56,364 bases of DNA, from the NCBI RefSeq assembly GCF_014698035.1, contig NZ_JACJSF010000050.1, forward strand, positions 1 through 56,364, given 5' to 3'. Every line of letters starts with the position of its first letter. Within the stretch, counting starts at the first letter, position 1. Under the pieces are notes generated by a model. The model did not search any database. It was not told the DNA's origin and worked only from the letters and a program-made list of their open reading frames with translations. The translations under genes and the position numbers were made by a program. This DNA comes from Desmonostoc muscorum FACHB-395. Lineage in GTDB: Bacteria; Cyanobacteriota; Cyanobacteriia; Cyanobacteriales; Nostocaceae. Below are positions 15,220-24,246 of this stretch, one piece after another.

Positions 15220-18033
15220 ATGATGTCCCATCCTGCTCATCCCACTTTGGGCCAATCTTCTTACCCTGGCTTGACTAGAAGCTTAAGTGCTGTTGAAAGT
15301 TGGGGCTTCGGTTTAACAGCTCATATTTCCTGGACAGCATTGGTTCCAGCAATTCATGCTGCTCTCGGCCCCCAAGCTATTTTTGTCTGGATACCTGCGG
15401 TGATTTTCGGAATGCTGCTCAACTACCAGGTAAAACGCTTGGGTATGCATTTTATAAATGTGGCTGGAGGAACGCCTAACTATGCTACTAAGTTGCTGCA
15501 AAACTACCCAGGAATAGCTTGCTATGCAGCAATTGGATACTTGCTCAACTGGGTTTCTTACCTGTCAGTTAATACAATCGTTCTCAAAGATTTAATTAAG
15601 GTGAATTTGGAGGCGCTGGGTATTGCTTGTCCAGAAATACTTCTAGATATTGGCTTTACACTGTTGCCGTTTATAGTCGCGTTTAGTGGGACTCGCGCCC
15701 TAAGTATTTTACATTTATTTTTTGTAATTCCAGCCTTTGGATTGCTAATTACCTTCTGTGTACAGGGTCTTGGCTGGTTAGCTTTCTCTGGTGATAGTCC
15801 TGGGTTTTTTCCTAGCAATTGGTCATCTCTGGGTTTTGTCGATTGGGCAAAGTGGTTCTTTTTCGTCACTTATGCCACCTACAGTTGTGAAACGGCTTCT
15901 TCTTTTGTCGCCGATAGCCGCCAACCCACCCAGACGCTACGTTTTCTAGATGTTGCGGCTTGGATGATGCCACCGATCTTTTTGGGGGGATCTTGGGTAA
16001 TGATGCGGTTAGCAACCGATCCCAGCCTCAAAGACAATGCTTTTATGAATCTTGTGGCGGCTTCCCAACCTTTCTGGGGAAAATCAGCAGCTATAAGTGT
16101 TTCCTTTTTGCTAGTAGCTGCTTGTCTTTTAGGTTCGGCAACGGTTGTTTCTAATTGCCCTCGGATTTTGTATCAGTTGGCTTTAGACAAACACATTTCA
16201 CCTGTATTTTCCGTTGTTTCACGTCGGGGTGTGTTTGCGCCAGCACTGACATTAACACTGGTGTTGTGCCTGATTTATTTGATTTGGGGAGATGTCGCGC
16301 GAATCGTAGCCGTTGGTAATGTTGGCTGGTTTGTCTCCTTTATGTTATTGCATTTGGGGCTTTGGCTGCGGCGCGATCGCTCGGAAGTTTTGTTCCCTCG
16401 CATATCTTTGGCGATTCTGCTGTTAGAAGTTGTGGTGCTAGTGGTGGGCGGACTTGCTTGGGGTTGGCTCAACTTGCTAATTGGGCTATTATTTCCCATT
16501 GGGGTTATGGGAATAGATGCAGTGATTCGCCGGGTAAAATTCCCTCCATTTCATCCCAGTTGGTGGAGGCAGCGATATCGCACACGCTCTCAGGTAATTA
16601 TCAAGGACTCGGTAGTTCTCCAGGTGAGCATCCTGATTTTTTTACTATGCAGTGCAGTGGCAGTTGGCTGGTTATTTGGTGTCAAACTAAATAAAACGGC
16701 AAGTGAGGCGGGGGAGAATATATTTGTGGTGTTGCTGATGACGGTAGCATTTGTGGGAGTAGCGATCGCTTGTTGGACAAGTTTACCGCAAGTAGTTGCG
16801 ATCGCAGAAGCCCGTGAATCTGCCGAACACCTATTTACTGTTGCCCAAGATGGTATTTTAGTTGTGGATGATCGAGGTATTATCCAGCAGGCAAATCCAG
16901 CCACTGAATCTTTCTTTGGTGTCAACCCATCTGAGTTGGAGGGAAATCACCTCAACAAATGGCTAACTGCATTAGTCTACTATCCAGAGGAGTGGACAAA
17001 GCGCAGCGAACAAACCCTACTCCGCAATGGCAAAAACAAAATCCTAGAAGTTTCCATCTCAGACAGACCACATCAGGATTTTCAGGAGTATGTCGTCATT
17101 CTCCACGACATTACCCAGCGCAAACAAGCAGAGCAGATATTGCGATACTCAGAAGCACAATTGCGCCAAGAGGCAAAGCAGTTAGCATCTCAACTCATAC
17201 ATAGCGAAAAAATGTCCAGTTTAGGGCAGTTGGTAGCAGGTGTAGCGCACGAAATTAACAACCCAGTCAACTTTATCTATGGCAATATCACCCATGCCAA
17301 TCAATATATTGAAGATTTACTGAAGATAGTGCAATTATATCAGCAAAACTATCCTAATCCAGTAACAGAAATTAAAAAAGAAACAGAAGCCATCGACCTA
17401 GATTTCGTAATAGCAGACTTGCCTAACTTGTTAAATTCTATGACTGTTGGTGCCGAAAGAATCACAGAAATCGTACTATCTCTGCGAAACTTCTCTCGGT
17501 TAGATGAAACAGAGATGAAAGCTGTAAATATCCATGAGGGTATAGATAATACATTGCTCATTCTAGAACATCGACTCAAGGCTAAATCTAACTCTCTCAC
17601 AATTGACATCATCAAAGAGTACGGCGATTTGCCATTAGTAAAATGTTATGCTGGACAACTGAATCAGGTATTTATGAATCTTCTAGCAAATGCGATCGAT
17701 GCTTTAGAAGAAGCTGTGGATAATGGGGAGTGGGAAGTAAAGAAAGCAGCCCGATCTACTCCCCAAATTAAAATTCATACTCAGCTTAATAGTGAAAATC
17801 AGGTAGTTATTAGCATTGCGGATAATGGTATAGGCATTCCAGAAAACGTCCAAAAACACTTATTTGAACCATTCTTTACCACTAAACCAGTTGGCAAAGG
17901 TACAGGGTTAGGTTTGTCTATTAGTTATCAGATTGTCACTCAAAAACATCTGGGAGAATTAAAATGTATTTCTACTCAGGGACAGGGTACAGAATTTGTA
18001 GTTGTAATTCCGCTAAATCAGGAAGCTATCTAA
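15220..18033 (+). CDS. APC-type permease fused to PAS-histidine kinase
   Basis: 937 residues. The first ~520 residues form about 12-14 membrane helices resembling the amino acid/polyamine/organocation permease superfamily (SAVESWGFGLTAHISW; YATYSCETASSFVADSRQPT). A PAS domain follows (about 533-640, TVAQDGILVVDDRGIIQQAN), then a coiled linker, a HisKA dimerisation helix with phospho-acceptor H677 (GVAHEINNPVN), and a HATPase with N box (LLANAIDAL, near 824), G1 D868-NGIGIP and G2 GKGTGLGLS. This is a hybrid solute carrier-sensor kinase, comparable in principle to CbrA (SLC5-kinase), but with a different carrier type. No response regulator lies next to it. M1/M2 at 15220/15223 are both possible. 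Confidence 0.85.
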   Translation: MMSHPAHPTLGQSSYPGLTRSLSAVESWGFGLTAHISWTALVPAIHAALGPQAIFVWIPAVIFGMLLNYQVKRLGMHFINVAGGTPNYATKLLQNYPGIACYAAIGYLLNWVSYLSVNTIVLKDLIKVNLEALGIACPEILLDIGFTLLPFIVAFSGTRALSILHLFFVIPAFGLLITFCVQGLGWLAFSGDSPGFFPSNWSSLGFVDWAKWFFFVTYATYSCETASSFVADSRQPTQTLRFLDVAAWMMPPIFLGGSWVMMRLATDPSLKDNAFMNLVAASQPFWGKSAAISVSFLLVAACLLGSATVVSNCPRILYQLALDKHISPVFSVVSRRGVFAPALTLTLVLCLIYLIWGDVARIVAVGNVGWFVSFMLLHLGLWLRRDRSEVLFPRISLAILLLEVVVLVVGGLAWGWLNLLIGLLFPIGVMGIDAVIRRVKFPPFHPSWWRQRYRTRSQVIIKDSVVLQVSILIFLLCSAVAVGWLFGVKLNKTASEAGENIFVVLLMTVAFVGVAIACWTSLPQVVAIAEARESAEHLFTVAQDGILVVDDRGIIQQANPATESFFGVNPSELEGNHLNKWLTALVYYPEEWTKRSEQTLLRNGKNKILEVSISDRPHQDFQEYVVILHDITQRKQAEQILRYSEAQLRQEAKQLASQLIHSEKMSSLGQLVAGVAHEINNPVNFIYGNITHANQYIEDLLKIVQLYQQNYPNPVTEIKKETEAIDLDFVIADLPNLLNSMTVGAERITEIVLSLRNFSRLDETEMKAVNIHEGIDNTLLILEHRLKAKSNSLTIDIIKEYGDLPLVKCYAGQLNQVFMNLLANAIDALEEAVDNGEWEVKKAARSTPQIKIHTQLNSENQVVISIADNGIGIPENVQKHLFEPFFTTKPVGKGTGLGLSISYQIVTQKHLGELKCISTQGQGTEFVVVIPLNQEAI

Positions 18034-18114
18034 ATAAATAATTTTTATAAGTTCAGTAAAAATGTGACTGAGCAAAGTCTATATTTAATGTTGAACAATT
18101 TTAATCGTTTGATA

Positions 18115-18275
18115 TAAACCTCATCTATGTTGAAACCTAGAGTTTTTTAAAAGATATATTTATGTAGGTTGGGTGGAGTGAAACGCAACCCAACACTACC
18201 GCCTTATTTATGTTGGGTTACGCTATCGCTGCACCCAACCTACAAAACTATGCTTCTCAAGATAGACGAGGTTTA
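18115..18275. mobile_element. MITE-like element, 'TAAACCTC' family, intact copy
   Basis: 161 bp with termini TAAACCTCATCTATGTTGA and, inverted, TAAACCTCGTCTATCTTGA (17 of 19 identical). Inside lies a second inverted repeat, GTAGGTTGGGTG ... CACCCAACCTAC. A related reverse-oriented copy is at 40044-40173. No clear target duplication. The 18034-18310 gap holds no gene. Confidence 0.6.
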
Positions 18276-18310
18276 AATAACGATTTAAACAGCATTAAGG
18301 AAATAGAGAA

Positions 18311-20407
18311 ATGTTGAAAGTTTTTGCTGATAGAGGTGGTACATTCACAGATATTGTTGCCGTTACTAATAATCAGGCAATTATAGACAGACTTTCAAGA
18401 CATCCTGAACGTTTTTTAATTGTTTCCCTACCTAAAAAGCAATGGATTATAGTTTACAAGCTACTTTCAGAAAATCCTGAACAATATCAAGATGCAGCCA
18501 TCCAAGGTATACGGGATATTATGGGTATTTCCAGTAACGAACCCATTCCTACTGAAGCGATAGAAGTTATAAAAATGGGGACAACAGTAGCAACAAATGC
18601 GTTGTTAGAACGGAAAGGAGACAGAGTTGTTCTGATCATCACCAAAGGTTTTAAAGATGCGCTGCGAATTGGCTACCAAAACCGTCCTAACATCTTTGCC
18701 CGTCATATCGTTTTACCAACTATGCTTTATGAGCAGGTGATTGAGATTGATGAACGTTATGATGCTCATGGAAATGAATTAATACCTCTAGATATTCAAC
18801 AAGTCAGAAATGACTTACAAGCAGTTTACCATACAGGAATTCGGAGTTGTGCTATTGTTTTTATGCACAGCGATCGCTATCCCAAACACGAACAAAAAAT
18901 CGCCAAAATCGCGCAAGAAATCGGCTTTACACAAATATCTGTATCTCATCAAGTTAGTCCATTAATGAAATTAGTTAGCCGAGGAGATACAACAGTAGTT
19001 GATGCTTATTTAACTCCGATTCTACGCCGCTATGTCAACCAAGTGGCAAGTCAGTTACCTGGAGTCAAATTAATGTTTATGAAATCTGACGGCGGTTTAG
19101 TTGTAGCCGAACAATTTCAAGGCAAAGATAGTATTTTGAGTGGCCCGGCTGGTGGTATTGTTGGCGCAGTTCAAACTAGTGAAAGAGCAGGTTTTGAGTT
19201 AGTTATCACCTTTGATATGGGAGGAACAAGTACAGATGTTGCCCACTTTAAAGGAGAGTATGAACGACAACTAGATTCCGAAATTGCTGGGGCGCGGATG
19301 CGAGTTCCCGTATTAGCAATTAATACCATTGCAGCTGGAGGCGGTTCAATTCTCTTTTTTGATGGTTCTAGTTATCGTGTTGGACCTAAATCTGCTGGTT
19401 CAAATCCTGGCCCTGCTTGTTATCGACGCGGGGGGCCATTAGCGGTTACTGATGCCAATGTGATGTTAGGCAAAATTCACCCACAATATTTTCCCTCAGT
19501 TTTTGGAATTGATGGGAATTTACCTTTAGATAAAGATACTGTTATTCAGCAATTTACCCAATTAGCCCAAGATATTCAAGCTGCTACATTAACTCATTGT
19601 ACTCCCGAACAGGTCGCGGCTGGATTTATTGCGATCGCAGTAGAAAATATGGCAAACGCAATTAAAAAAATAAGTCTACAACGAGGTTATGATGTCACCC
19701 AATATGTGCTTTGTTGTTTTGGCGGCGCAGGTGGACAAGTTGCTTGTTTAATTGCCGATACCTTGGGAATGAAAAAGATATTTCTTCACCCTTATGCTGG
19801 TGTTCTCTCTGCCTACGGAATGGGATTAGCAGATGTCAGGGCGATTAGAGAAAGAGGAGTAGAACAGCCTTTAACTCAAGTATTAATCCCTAAATTACAT
19901 CAGTTAATGGAATATTTAGAAACTCAAGCTAGAAGTGAAATAAATGAAGCTAATTATCAAACAGAAATAGTCCAAAAAGTAAACTTAAAATATGAAGGAA
20001 CTAACTCTAATTTAACCGTTACCTTTGCCGATGATATGGTATTGATGCGGCAAGAATTTGAGAATGAACATAAATCACGTTATGGTTTCATTCAATTAGA
20101 GAAAACTTTAATTGTTGAATCAGCCTCGGTAGAAGTAATTCAGAAAATGAAGACTCCTGAAGAACCATTAATTACTCGTACACGTTCTCTAGTTGAAGCC
20201 CCCGAAGCCGTTGAAGTAGTAAGGATGTTTACTGCTGATAGATGGCATGATACGCCTGTTTACCGACGAGAAGATTTGCAACCAGAAGATAGTATTAATG
20301 GGCCTGCGATCGTTGTTGAAAAAATTAGCACAATTGTAGTTGAGCCTAACTGGCAAGCAAGATTAACTGAATATAATCATTTAATTCTACAATTTATAGA
20401 CAAATAG
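18311..20407 (+). CDS. hydantoinase A / 5-oxoprolinase N-terminal subunit
   Basis: 698 residues. FADRGGTFTDIVAV at the N-terminus is the ATP-binding start of HyuA/OplA proteins. Also visible: KMGTTVATNALLERKGDR, SGPAGGIVGAV, FDMGGTSTDVA (ATPase core) and AAGGGSILFFDGSSYRVGPKSAGSNPGPACYRRGGP. The family hydrolyses hydantoins or 5-oxoproline with ATP; in eukaryotes the A and B parts are one ~1,290-residue chain. Here A (698) and B (528) are separate genes 8 bp apart, so one enzyme is likely. The substrate (5-oxoproline or a methylhydantoin) cannot be settled from sequence. Confidence 0.9.
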   Translation: MLKVFADRGGTFTDIVAVTNNQAIIDRLSRHPERFLIVSLPKKQWIIVYKLLSENPEQYQDAAIQGIRDIMGISSNEPIPTEAIEVIKMGTTVATNALLERKGDRVVLIITKGFKDALRIGYQNRPNIFARHIVLPTMLYEQVIEIDERYDAHGNELIPLDIQQVRNDLQAVYHTGIRSCAIVFMHSDRYPKHEQKIAKIAQEIGFTQISVSHQVSPLMKLVSRGDTTVVDAYLTPILRRYVNQVASQLPGVKLMFMKSDGGLVVAEQFQGKDSILSGPAGGIVGAVQTSERAGFELVITFDMGGTSTDVAHFKGEYERQLDSEIAGARMRVPVLAINTIAAGGGSILFFDGSSYRVGPKSAGSNPGPACYRRGGPLAVTDANVMLGKIHPQYFPSVFGIDGNLPLDKDTVIQQFTQLAQDIQAATLTHCTPEQVAAGFIAIAVENMANAIKKISLQRGYDVTQYVLCCFGGAGGQVACLIADTLGMKKIFLHPYAGVLSAYGMGLADVRAIRERGVEQPLTQVLIPKLHQLMEYLETQARSEINEANYQTEIVQKVNLKYEGTNSNLTVTFADDMVLMRQEFENEHKSRYGFIQLEKTLIVESASVEVIQKMKTPEEPLITRTRSLVEAPEAVEVVRMFTADRWHDTPVYRREDLQPEDSINGPAIVVEKISTIVVEPNWQARLTEYNHLILQFIDK

Positions 20408-20415
20408 GAATAAAA

Positions 20416-22002
20416 ATGTACACAGTATCTCAACCAGATCCCATTCGTTTAGAAATATTCAAAAATCTATATCAATTTATTGCCGAGCAAATGGGAATTG
20501 TGTTACAAAACACGGCTACATCTGTGAATATCAAGGAAAGGCTAGATTTTTCCTGCGCTATTTTTGAATCATCGGGATTATTAGTAGCAAATGCCCCCCA
20601 TATTCCCGTACATTTAGGTTCTATGAGTGAAAGTGTTCGCAGTTTAATTAACGATAAAGGCGACACCCTAAAACCAGGAAATGTCTATCTATCTAATAAC
20701 CCTTATAACGGCGGAACCCATCTTCCTGATGTCACTGCAATTACCCCTGTTTTTTTGGAAAGTAGTGAAAATAATCCATGCCCAATGGCCCATGCCCAAT
20801 GCCCCATGCCCCTATTTTTTGTTGCTTCTCGTGGACACCAAGCAGATATCGGTGGGATTACCCCCGGTTCAATGCCTCCTCACAGTACCACAGTAGAAGA
20901 AGAAGGAATTCTTTTTGATAATTTTCTCTTGGTTGAAGATGGCTGTTTCCGAGAAGTCGCAGTAAGACAGCATCTTTCAAATCATATTTATCCTGCTCGT
21001 AATCCTGACCAAAACATTGCTGATTTTAAAGCACAAATTGCCGCAAATGAACGAGGAGGACAAGAACTTTATAAAATGGTTTCACAATATGGAATTGAAA
21101 CCGTTCAAGCTTATATGAAGTTTGTGCAAGCTAATGCTGAAGAATCAGTCAGAAAGGCTATCAACCTTCTCAAAGATGGCTCATTTAGTTATGAGATGGA
21201 TAATGGGGCAATAATTAAAGTAAAAGTGAAAATTCATCAAGAAAGCCGCAGTGCTACTATTGATTTTACTGGAACTTCTGAGCAACTAAATAGTAATTTT
21301 AATGCTCCGAAAGCTGTAACTCAAGCAGCAGTATTGTATGTCTTTCGGACTTTGGTTGATGATAATATTCCTCTGAATGCCGGGTGTCTTAACCCTCTAG
21401 AAATTATTATTCCGGTTGGCTGTATGCTGAACCCAATTTATCCAGCAGCAGTGGTAGCGGGTAATGTCGAAACTTCTCAAACAATTGTTGATGCTTTATA
21501 TGGCGCTTTGGGTGTGATGGCTGCTTCTCAAGGAACGATGAATAATTTTACTTTTGGTAATGAGCAATATCAATATTATGAAACTATCTGTGGCGGCTCT
21601 GGAGCAGGAATTGATTTTGATGGAACTGATGGCGTTCATTCTCACATGACTAACTCCCGTTTGACCGATCCAGAAGTTTTAGAAACCCGCTATCCTGTAC
21701 TTTTAGAAAGCTTTAGCCTTCGTCCTGATAGTGGTGGGAAAGGGCAATATTCAGGTGGTAATGGAGTTGTCCGCCGCATCCGTTTTTTAGAACCTATGAC
21801 AGCTAATATTCTTTCTGGACATCGAGTTATTCCTCCCTTTGGATTAAATGATGGACAAGCCGCAATTGTTGGACGCAACTGGATACAACGTCAGAATGGA
21901 ATTGAAGAAAATTTAGACAGCACAGCAACAGTAGAGATGAAACCTGGAGATGTTTTTGTGATAGAAACTCCTGGAGGAGGCGGATTTGGTAAAGTCTCTT
22001 AG
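20416..22002 (+). CDS. hydantoinase B / 5-oxoprolinase C-terminal subunit
   Basis: 528 residues. Motifs of HyuB: NIKERLDFSCAIFESSGLLV, APHIPVHLGSM, NNPYNGGTHLPDVTAITPVF, ASRGHQADIGGITPGSMPP and the ending PGGGGFGKV. It forms the second half of the ATP-dependent oxoprolinase/hydantoinase with the upstream gene. Odd: at residues about 120-133 (20772-20816) a stretch NPCPMAHAQCPMP is encoded by CCATGCCCAATG heptamer repeat DNA, inserted in frame between FLESSEN and LFFVASRG, where the family normally has a short loop. Confidence 0.9.
   Translation: MYTVSQPDPIRLEIFKNLYQFIAEQMGIVLQNTATSVNIKERLDFSCAIFESSGLLVANAPHIPVHLGSMSESVRSLINDKGDTLKPGNVYLSNNPYNGGTHLPDVTAITPVFLESSENNPCPMAHAQCPMPLFFVASRGHQADIGGITPGSMPPHSTTVEEEGILFDNFLLVEDGCFREVAVRQHLSNHIYPARNPDQNIADFKAQIAANERGGQELYKMVSQYGIETVQAYMKFVQANAEESVRKAINLLKDGSFSYEMDNGAIIKVKVKIHQESRSATIDFTGTSEQLNSNFNAPKAVTQAAVLYVFRTLVDDNIPLNAGCLNPLEIIIPVGCMLNPIYPAAVVAGNVETSQTIVDALYGALGVMAASQGTMNNFTFGNEQYQYYETICGGSGAGIDFDGTDGVHSHMTNSRLTDPEVLETRYPVLLESFSLRPDSGGKGQYSGGNGVVRRIRFLEPMTANILSGHRVIPPFGLNDGQAAIVGRNWIQRQNGIEENLDSTATVEMKPGDVFVIETPGGGGFGKVS
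20776..20813. repeat. CCCAATG/CCCATGC heptamer repeat inside hydantoinase B
   Basis: Run of CCATGCC, CAATGGC, CCATGCC, CAATGCC and CCATGCC units within the coding sequence, the same class as the intergenic GGGGCAT repeats elsewhere in the window. Confidence 0.75.
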
Positions 22003-22087
22003 TACCAGTATTTTCCTGAATTGAAAGTTTCCAAATGTCATCGCTTGTTCTGAACTGTCTATTTCTCATATTGATTGGCAAAAGATT

Positions 22088-22303
22088 TTACCTGTAATAA
22101 CACTTATCAATCCAAATTCGCATTTCTTCTTCAGAACCAAAACAGGCAGAGCGCCCTGTCATCGGATCGTAGGCGTGCCAAGAAGAAATGTGACCACGCC
22201 AGTCTGATTCGTGCCACACTTGGAGGTCAGAACCACTAGCCATCCAAATGACAAAATTTTGCCAATATTTTTGTAAATTTAACAAAAAATTAAATTTATT
22301 CAT
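22088..22303 (-). CDS. small conserved cyanobacterial protein, unknown function
   Basis: 71 residues: an N-terminal helix (NKFNFLLNLQKYWQNFVIWMA), then SDLQVWHESDWRGHISSWHAYDPMTGRSACFGSEEEMRIWID. The W/H-rich middle and DPxTG look constrained and the composition is that of a real soluble protein. I recognise no named domain. It lies between the hydantoinase operon and the MocR regulator on the opposite strand. Confidence 0.7.
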   Translation of the reverse strand: MNKFNFLLNLQKYWQNFVIWMASGSDLQVWHESDWRGHISSWHAYDPMTGRSACFGSEEEMRIWIDKCYYR

Positions 22304-22369
22304 AATGAAAGCACCTGATAAACAGTGAACTATACTTTTACTTTCACGTAATACTTTTCAACTGAGAAG

Positions 22370-22449
22370 GTACAGTTTTGGCAGATTTGATCTAGTACAG
22401 TTAAGCCGTATTCCAACTGGTATAGTCAAAAAACTCTCAACTGTACTAG
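22370..22449. promoter_or_regulatory. repeated GTACAGTT half-sites before MocR-type gene
   Basis: Three half-sites: GTACAGTT at 22370-22377, GTACAGTT at 22395-22402 and the inverted AACTGTAC at 22439-22446. The last two extend to a perfect 11-bp inverted repeat CTAGTACAGTT/AACTGTACTAG. MocR-type regulators commonly bind direct and inverted repeats in their own promoter region, so autoregulation or control of a neighbour is an inference. Confidence 0.55.
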
Positions 22450-22518
22450 GTAAAGTTGGTAGAAATAGTTTATATTGCCAGTATTGATGATTATTTAGTC
22501 ATTGACGAGTGCGCCAAA

Positions 22519-24039
22519 ATGAACATTTTATTAGAACGGCAATCACCAAAACCGATTTATTTGCAGATCCGCGATCGCATCAGTCATCTGATTAAATCTG
22601 GCGCACTCAAAAGTGGCGATCGCCTCCCTTCTATTCGCTCTCTGGCAGAAAGTTTACAGGTTAATAAACTCACGGTTATTGAAGCATATAACGTTTTAGA
22701 AGCAGATGGGATTGTTTCTGCTCGTCAAGGTTCAGGATATTTTGTCAGTAGTATTTCTCTTAAAAGCACTAACCTAGAATCTAAATTCGCTCCAGCCCAA
22801 AATGTCATAATTACAAAACCAGGAAAGTGTTCTTTTTATGAGATGTATACTCCACTGGTGCAAGCACAGACACAGCCAGGAATAATTAATTTTGGCTACG
22901 GTTATCCTCGTCCACCAAAAGATATTAACCTCATTGCCAGACGAGCGCTAAGACAAGATGATGCTGATATTTTCTTTCCTCATGAAATGCCTCAAGGACA
23001 ACTAACTCTGTGCAGACAAATTGCTCAGATGTTAGTACATCAAGGATTAGAGGTTTTTCCAGAAGATTTAATTATTACTAATGGCTCTCAGCAAGGGTTG
23101 TCATTAGCGATGAATTATTATGTACAACCTGGTGATTGGGTGATTGTGGAAGCTCCCACTTATTATGGTGCAATTTCTATTTTAGAAAACTTAGGAGCTA
23201 AGATTATTGGTATTCCCATGACTGCGGAGGGGATGAATTTAGATTTATTAGAGCAATATCTTCGCAGCCACCGCCCGAAATTAATTTATACAATTAGTAC
23301 TTTTCACAATCCAACAGGATTGACGACAACACAAAATCATCGTCAACAATTACTAGCATTAGCAGAAAAATATGAGTGCCCTATTTTGGAAGATAATGCT
23401 TATGAAGGAATAAATTTTGATGCTGTGCCAGCCCCAATTAAAGCTTTAGATAAAAATAATTTGGTAACTTATTTAAGCACTTTTTCTAAAACTTTAATGC
23501 CTGGTTTACGAGTTGGCTATATGGTAGTTACAGGTAAGCATTATCAAGCAATTATTGAGCAGAAGTTGCTTCATGACTTGCACACATCCAGTATTTCGCA
23601 AACAATAGTTAGCGAATATCTCGCTTCAGGACATTACCGCCGTCACCTCAGCCGACTTCGCACAGATAATCTGCAAAGTCGTAATATAATGTTGCAAGCT
23701 TTGGAGCGTTATTTCCCTGAAGAGATCCGGTGGACAGTTCCGACGGGAGGATTATTTCTTTGGGTACAGTTACCAGATGATATTCCGATTGGGATAATTC
23801 GTAACGAAGCTTTTGCAGAAAATGTTTACCTGGCGTGCGGTTCGGCATTTTTCCCCGATAAGCAAGGTTATCCGGCGATGCGTCTAACTTTTTGTCTCTC
23901 GCCAGAGGAAATTGAGCAAGGTATTTCGATCGTGGGTAAGTTGCTGAAAAAGTATATTTCTAGAGGATGCGTAGATACAGAGCGGCTTGTTGTCAAACAT
24001 CGCATATCTAATTATCAACCTCTTGTTTACAGTTCATAG
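22519..24039 (+). CDS. MocR-type GntR-HTH/aminotransferase regulator
   Basis: 506 residues from ATG 22519 (MNILLERQSPKPIYLQIRDR); the upstream TTG at 22456 adds a non-conserved tail. GntR-family winged helix at about 8-80 (SGDRLPSIRSLAESLQVNKL), then a fold-type I PLP aminotransferase domain: NGSQQGLSLAM, EAPTYYG, FHNPTG, EDNAYEG and STFSKTLMPGLRVGYM with the PLP lysine in SK. MocR/PdxR proteins use PLP or amino-compound sensing to switch transcription. Lying near the hydantoinase genes it could regulate nitrogen-compound use, but that is inference. It might instead act as a true aminotransferase. Confidence 0.85.
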   Translation: MNILLERQSPKPIYLQIRDRISHLIKSGALKSGDRLPSIRSLAESLQVNKLTVIEAYNVLEADGIVSARQGSGYFVSSISLKSTNLESKFAPAQNVIITKPGKCSFYEMYTPLVQAQTQPGIINFGYGYPRPPKDINLIARRALRQDDADIFFPHEMPQGQLTLCRQIAQMLVHQGLEVFPEDLIITNGSQQGLSLAMNYYVQPGDWVIVEAPTYYGAISILENLGAKIIGIPMTAEGMNLDLLEQYLRSHRPKLIYTISTFHNPTGLTTTQNHRQQLLALAEKYECPILEDNAYEGINFDAVPAPIKALDKNNLVTYLSTFSKTLMPGLRVGYMVVTGKHYQAIIEQKLLHDLHTSSISQTIVSEYLASGHYRRHLSRLRTDNLQSRNIMLQALERYFPEEIRWTVPTGGLFLWVQLPDDIPIGIIRNEAFAENVYLACGSAFFPDKQGYPAMRLTFCLSPEEIEQGISIVGKLLKKYISRGCVDTERLVVKHRISNYQPLVYSS

Positions 24040-24040
24040 G

Positions 24041-24142
24041 TTACACATGGATAATTCTTGTCCATTCTGGAGCAGCATCAATTAACTTCGGCAACAGATG
24101 AATAAATGCCTGAATAGGTACTTTCTGTAATTTAAGCGATCG
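24041..24142 (-). pseudogene. possible gene fragment (C-terminal end)
   Basis: On the minus strand this reads SLKLQKVPIQAFIHLLPKLI ... PEWTRIIHV followed by TAA, with no start codon and a stop just upstream. The residue composition looks protein-like, suggesting the tail of a deleted gene. I do not recognise the family. Confidence 0.25.
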
Positions 24143-24246
24143 CTATCAGCATAATTCCTTTCATCCCTTCGCCATTGAAGCCGGAAACGCTTATTTGCTA
24201 AGATTTCCAGTGCAACAACATTAAAACAGGGCAACTTCTCATCACC

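Noticed and set aside
16959..17204. Second open frame within the transporter-kinase gene
   Set aside because: Alternate-frame shadow over the PAS/HisKA region.
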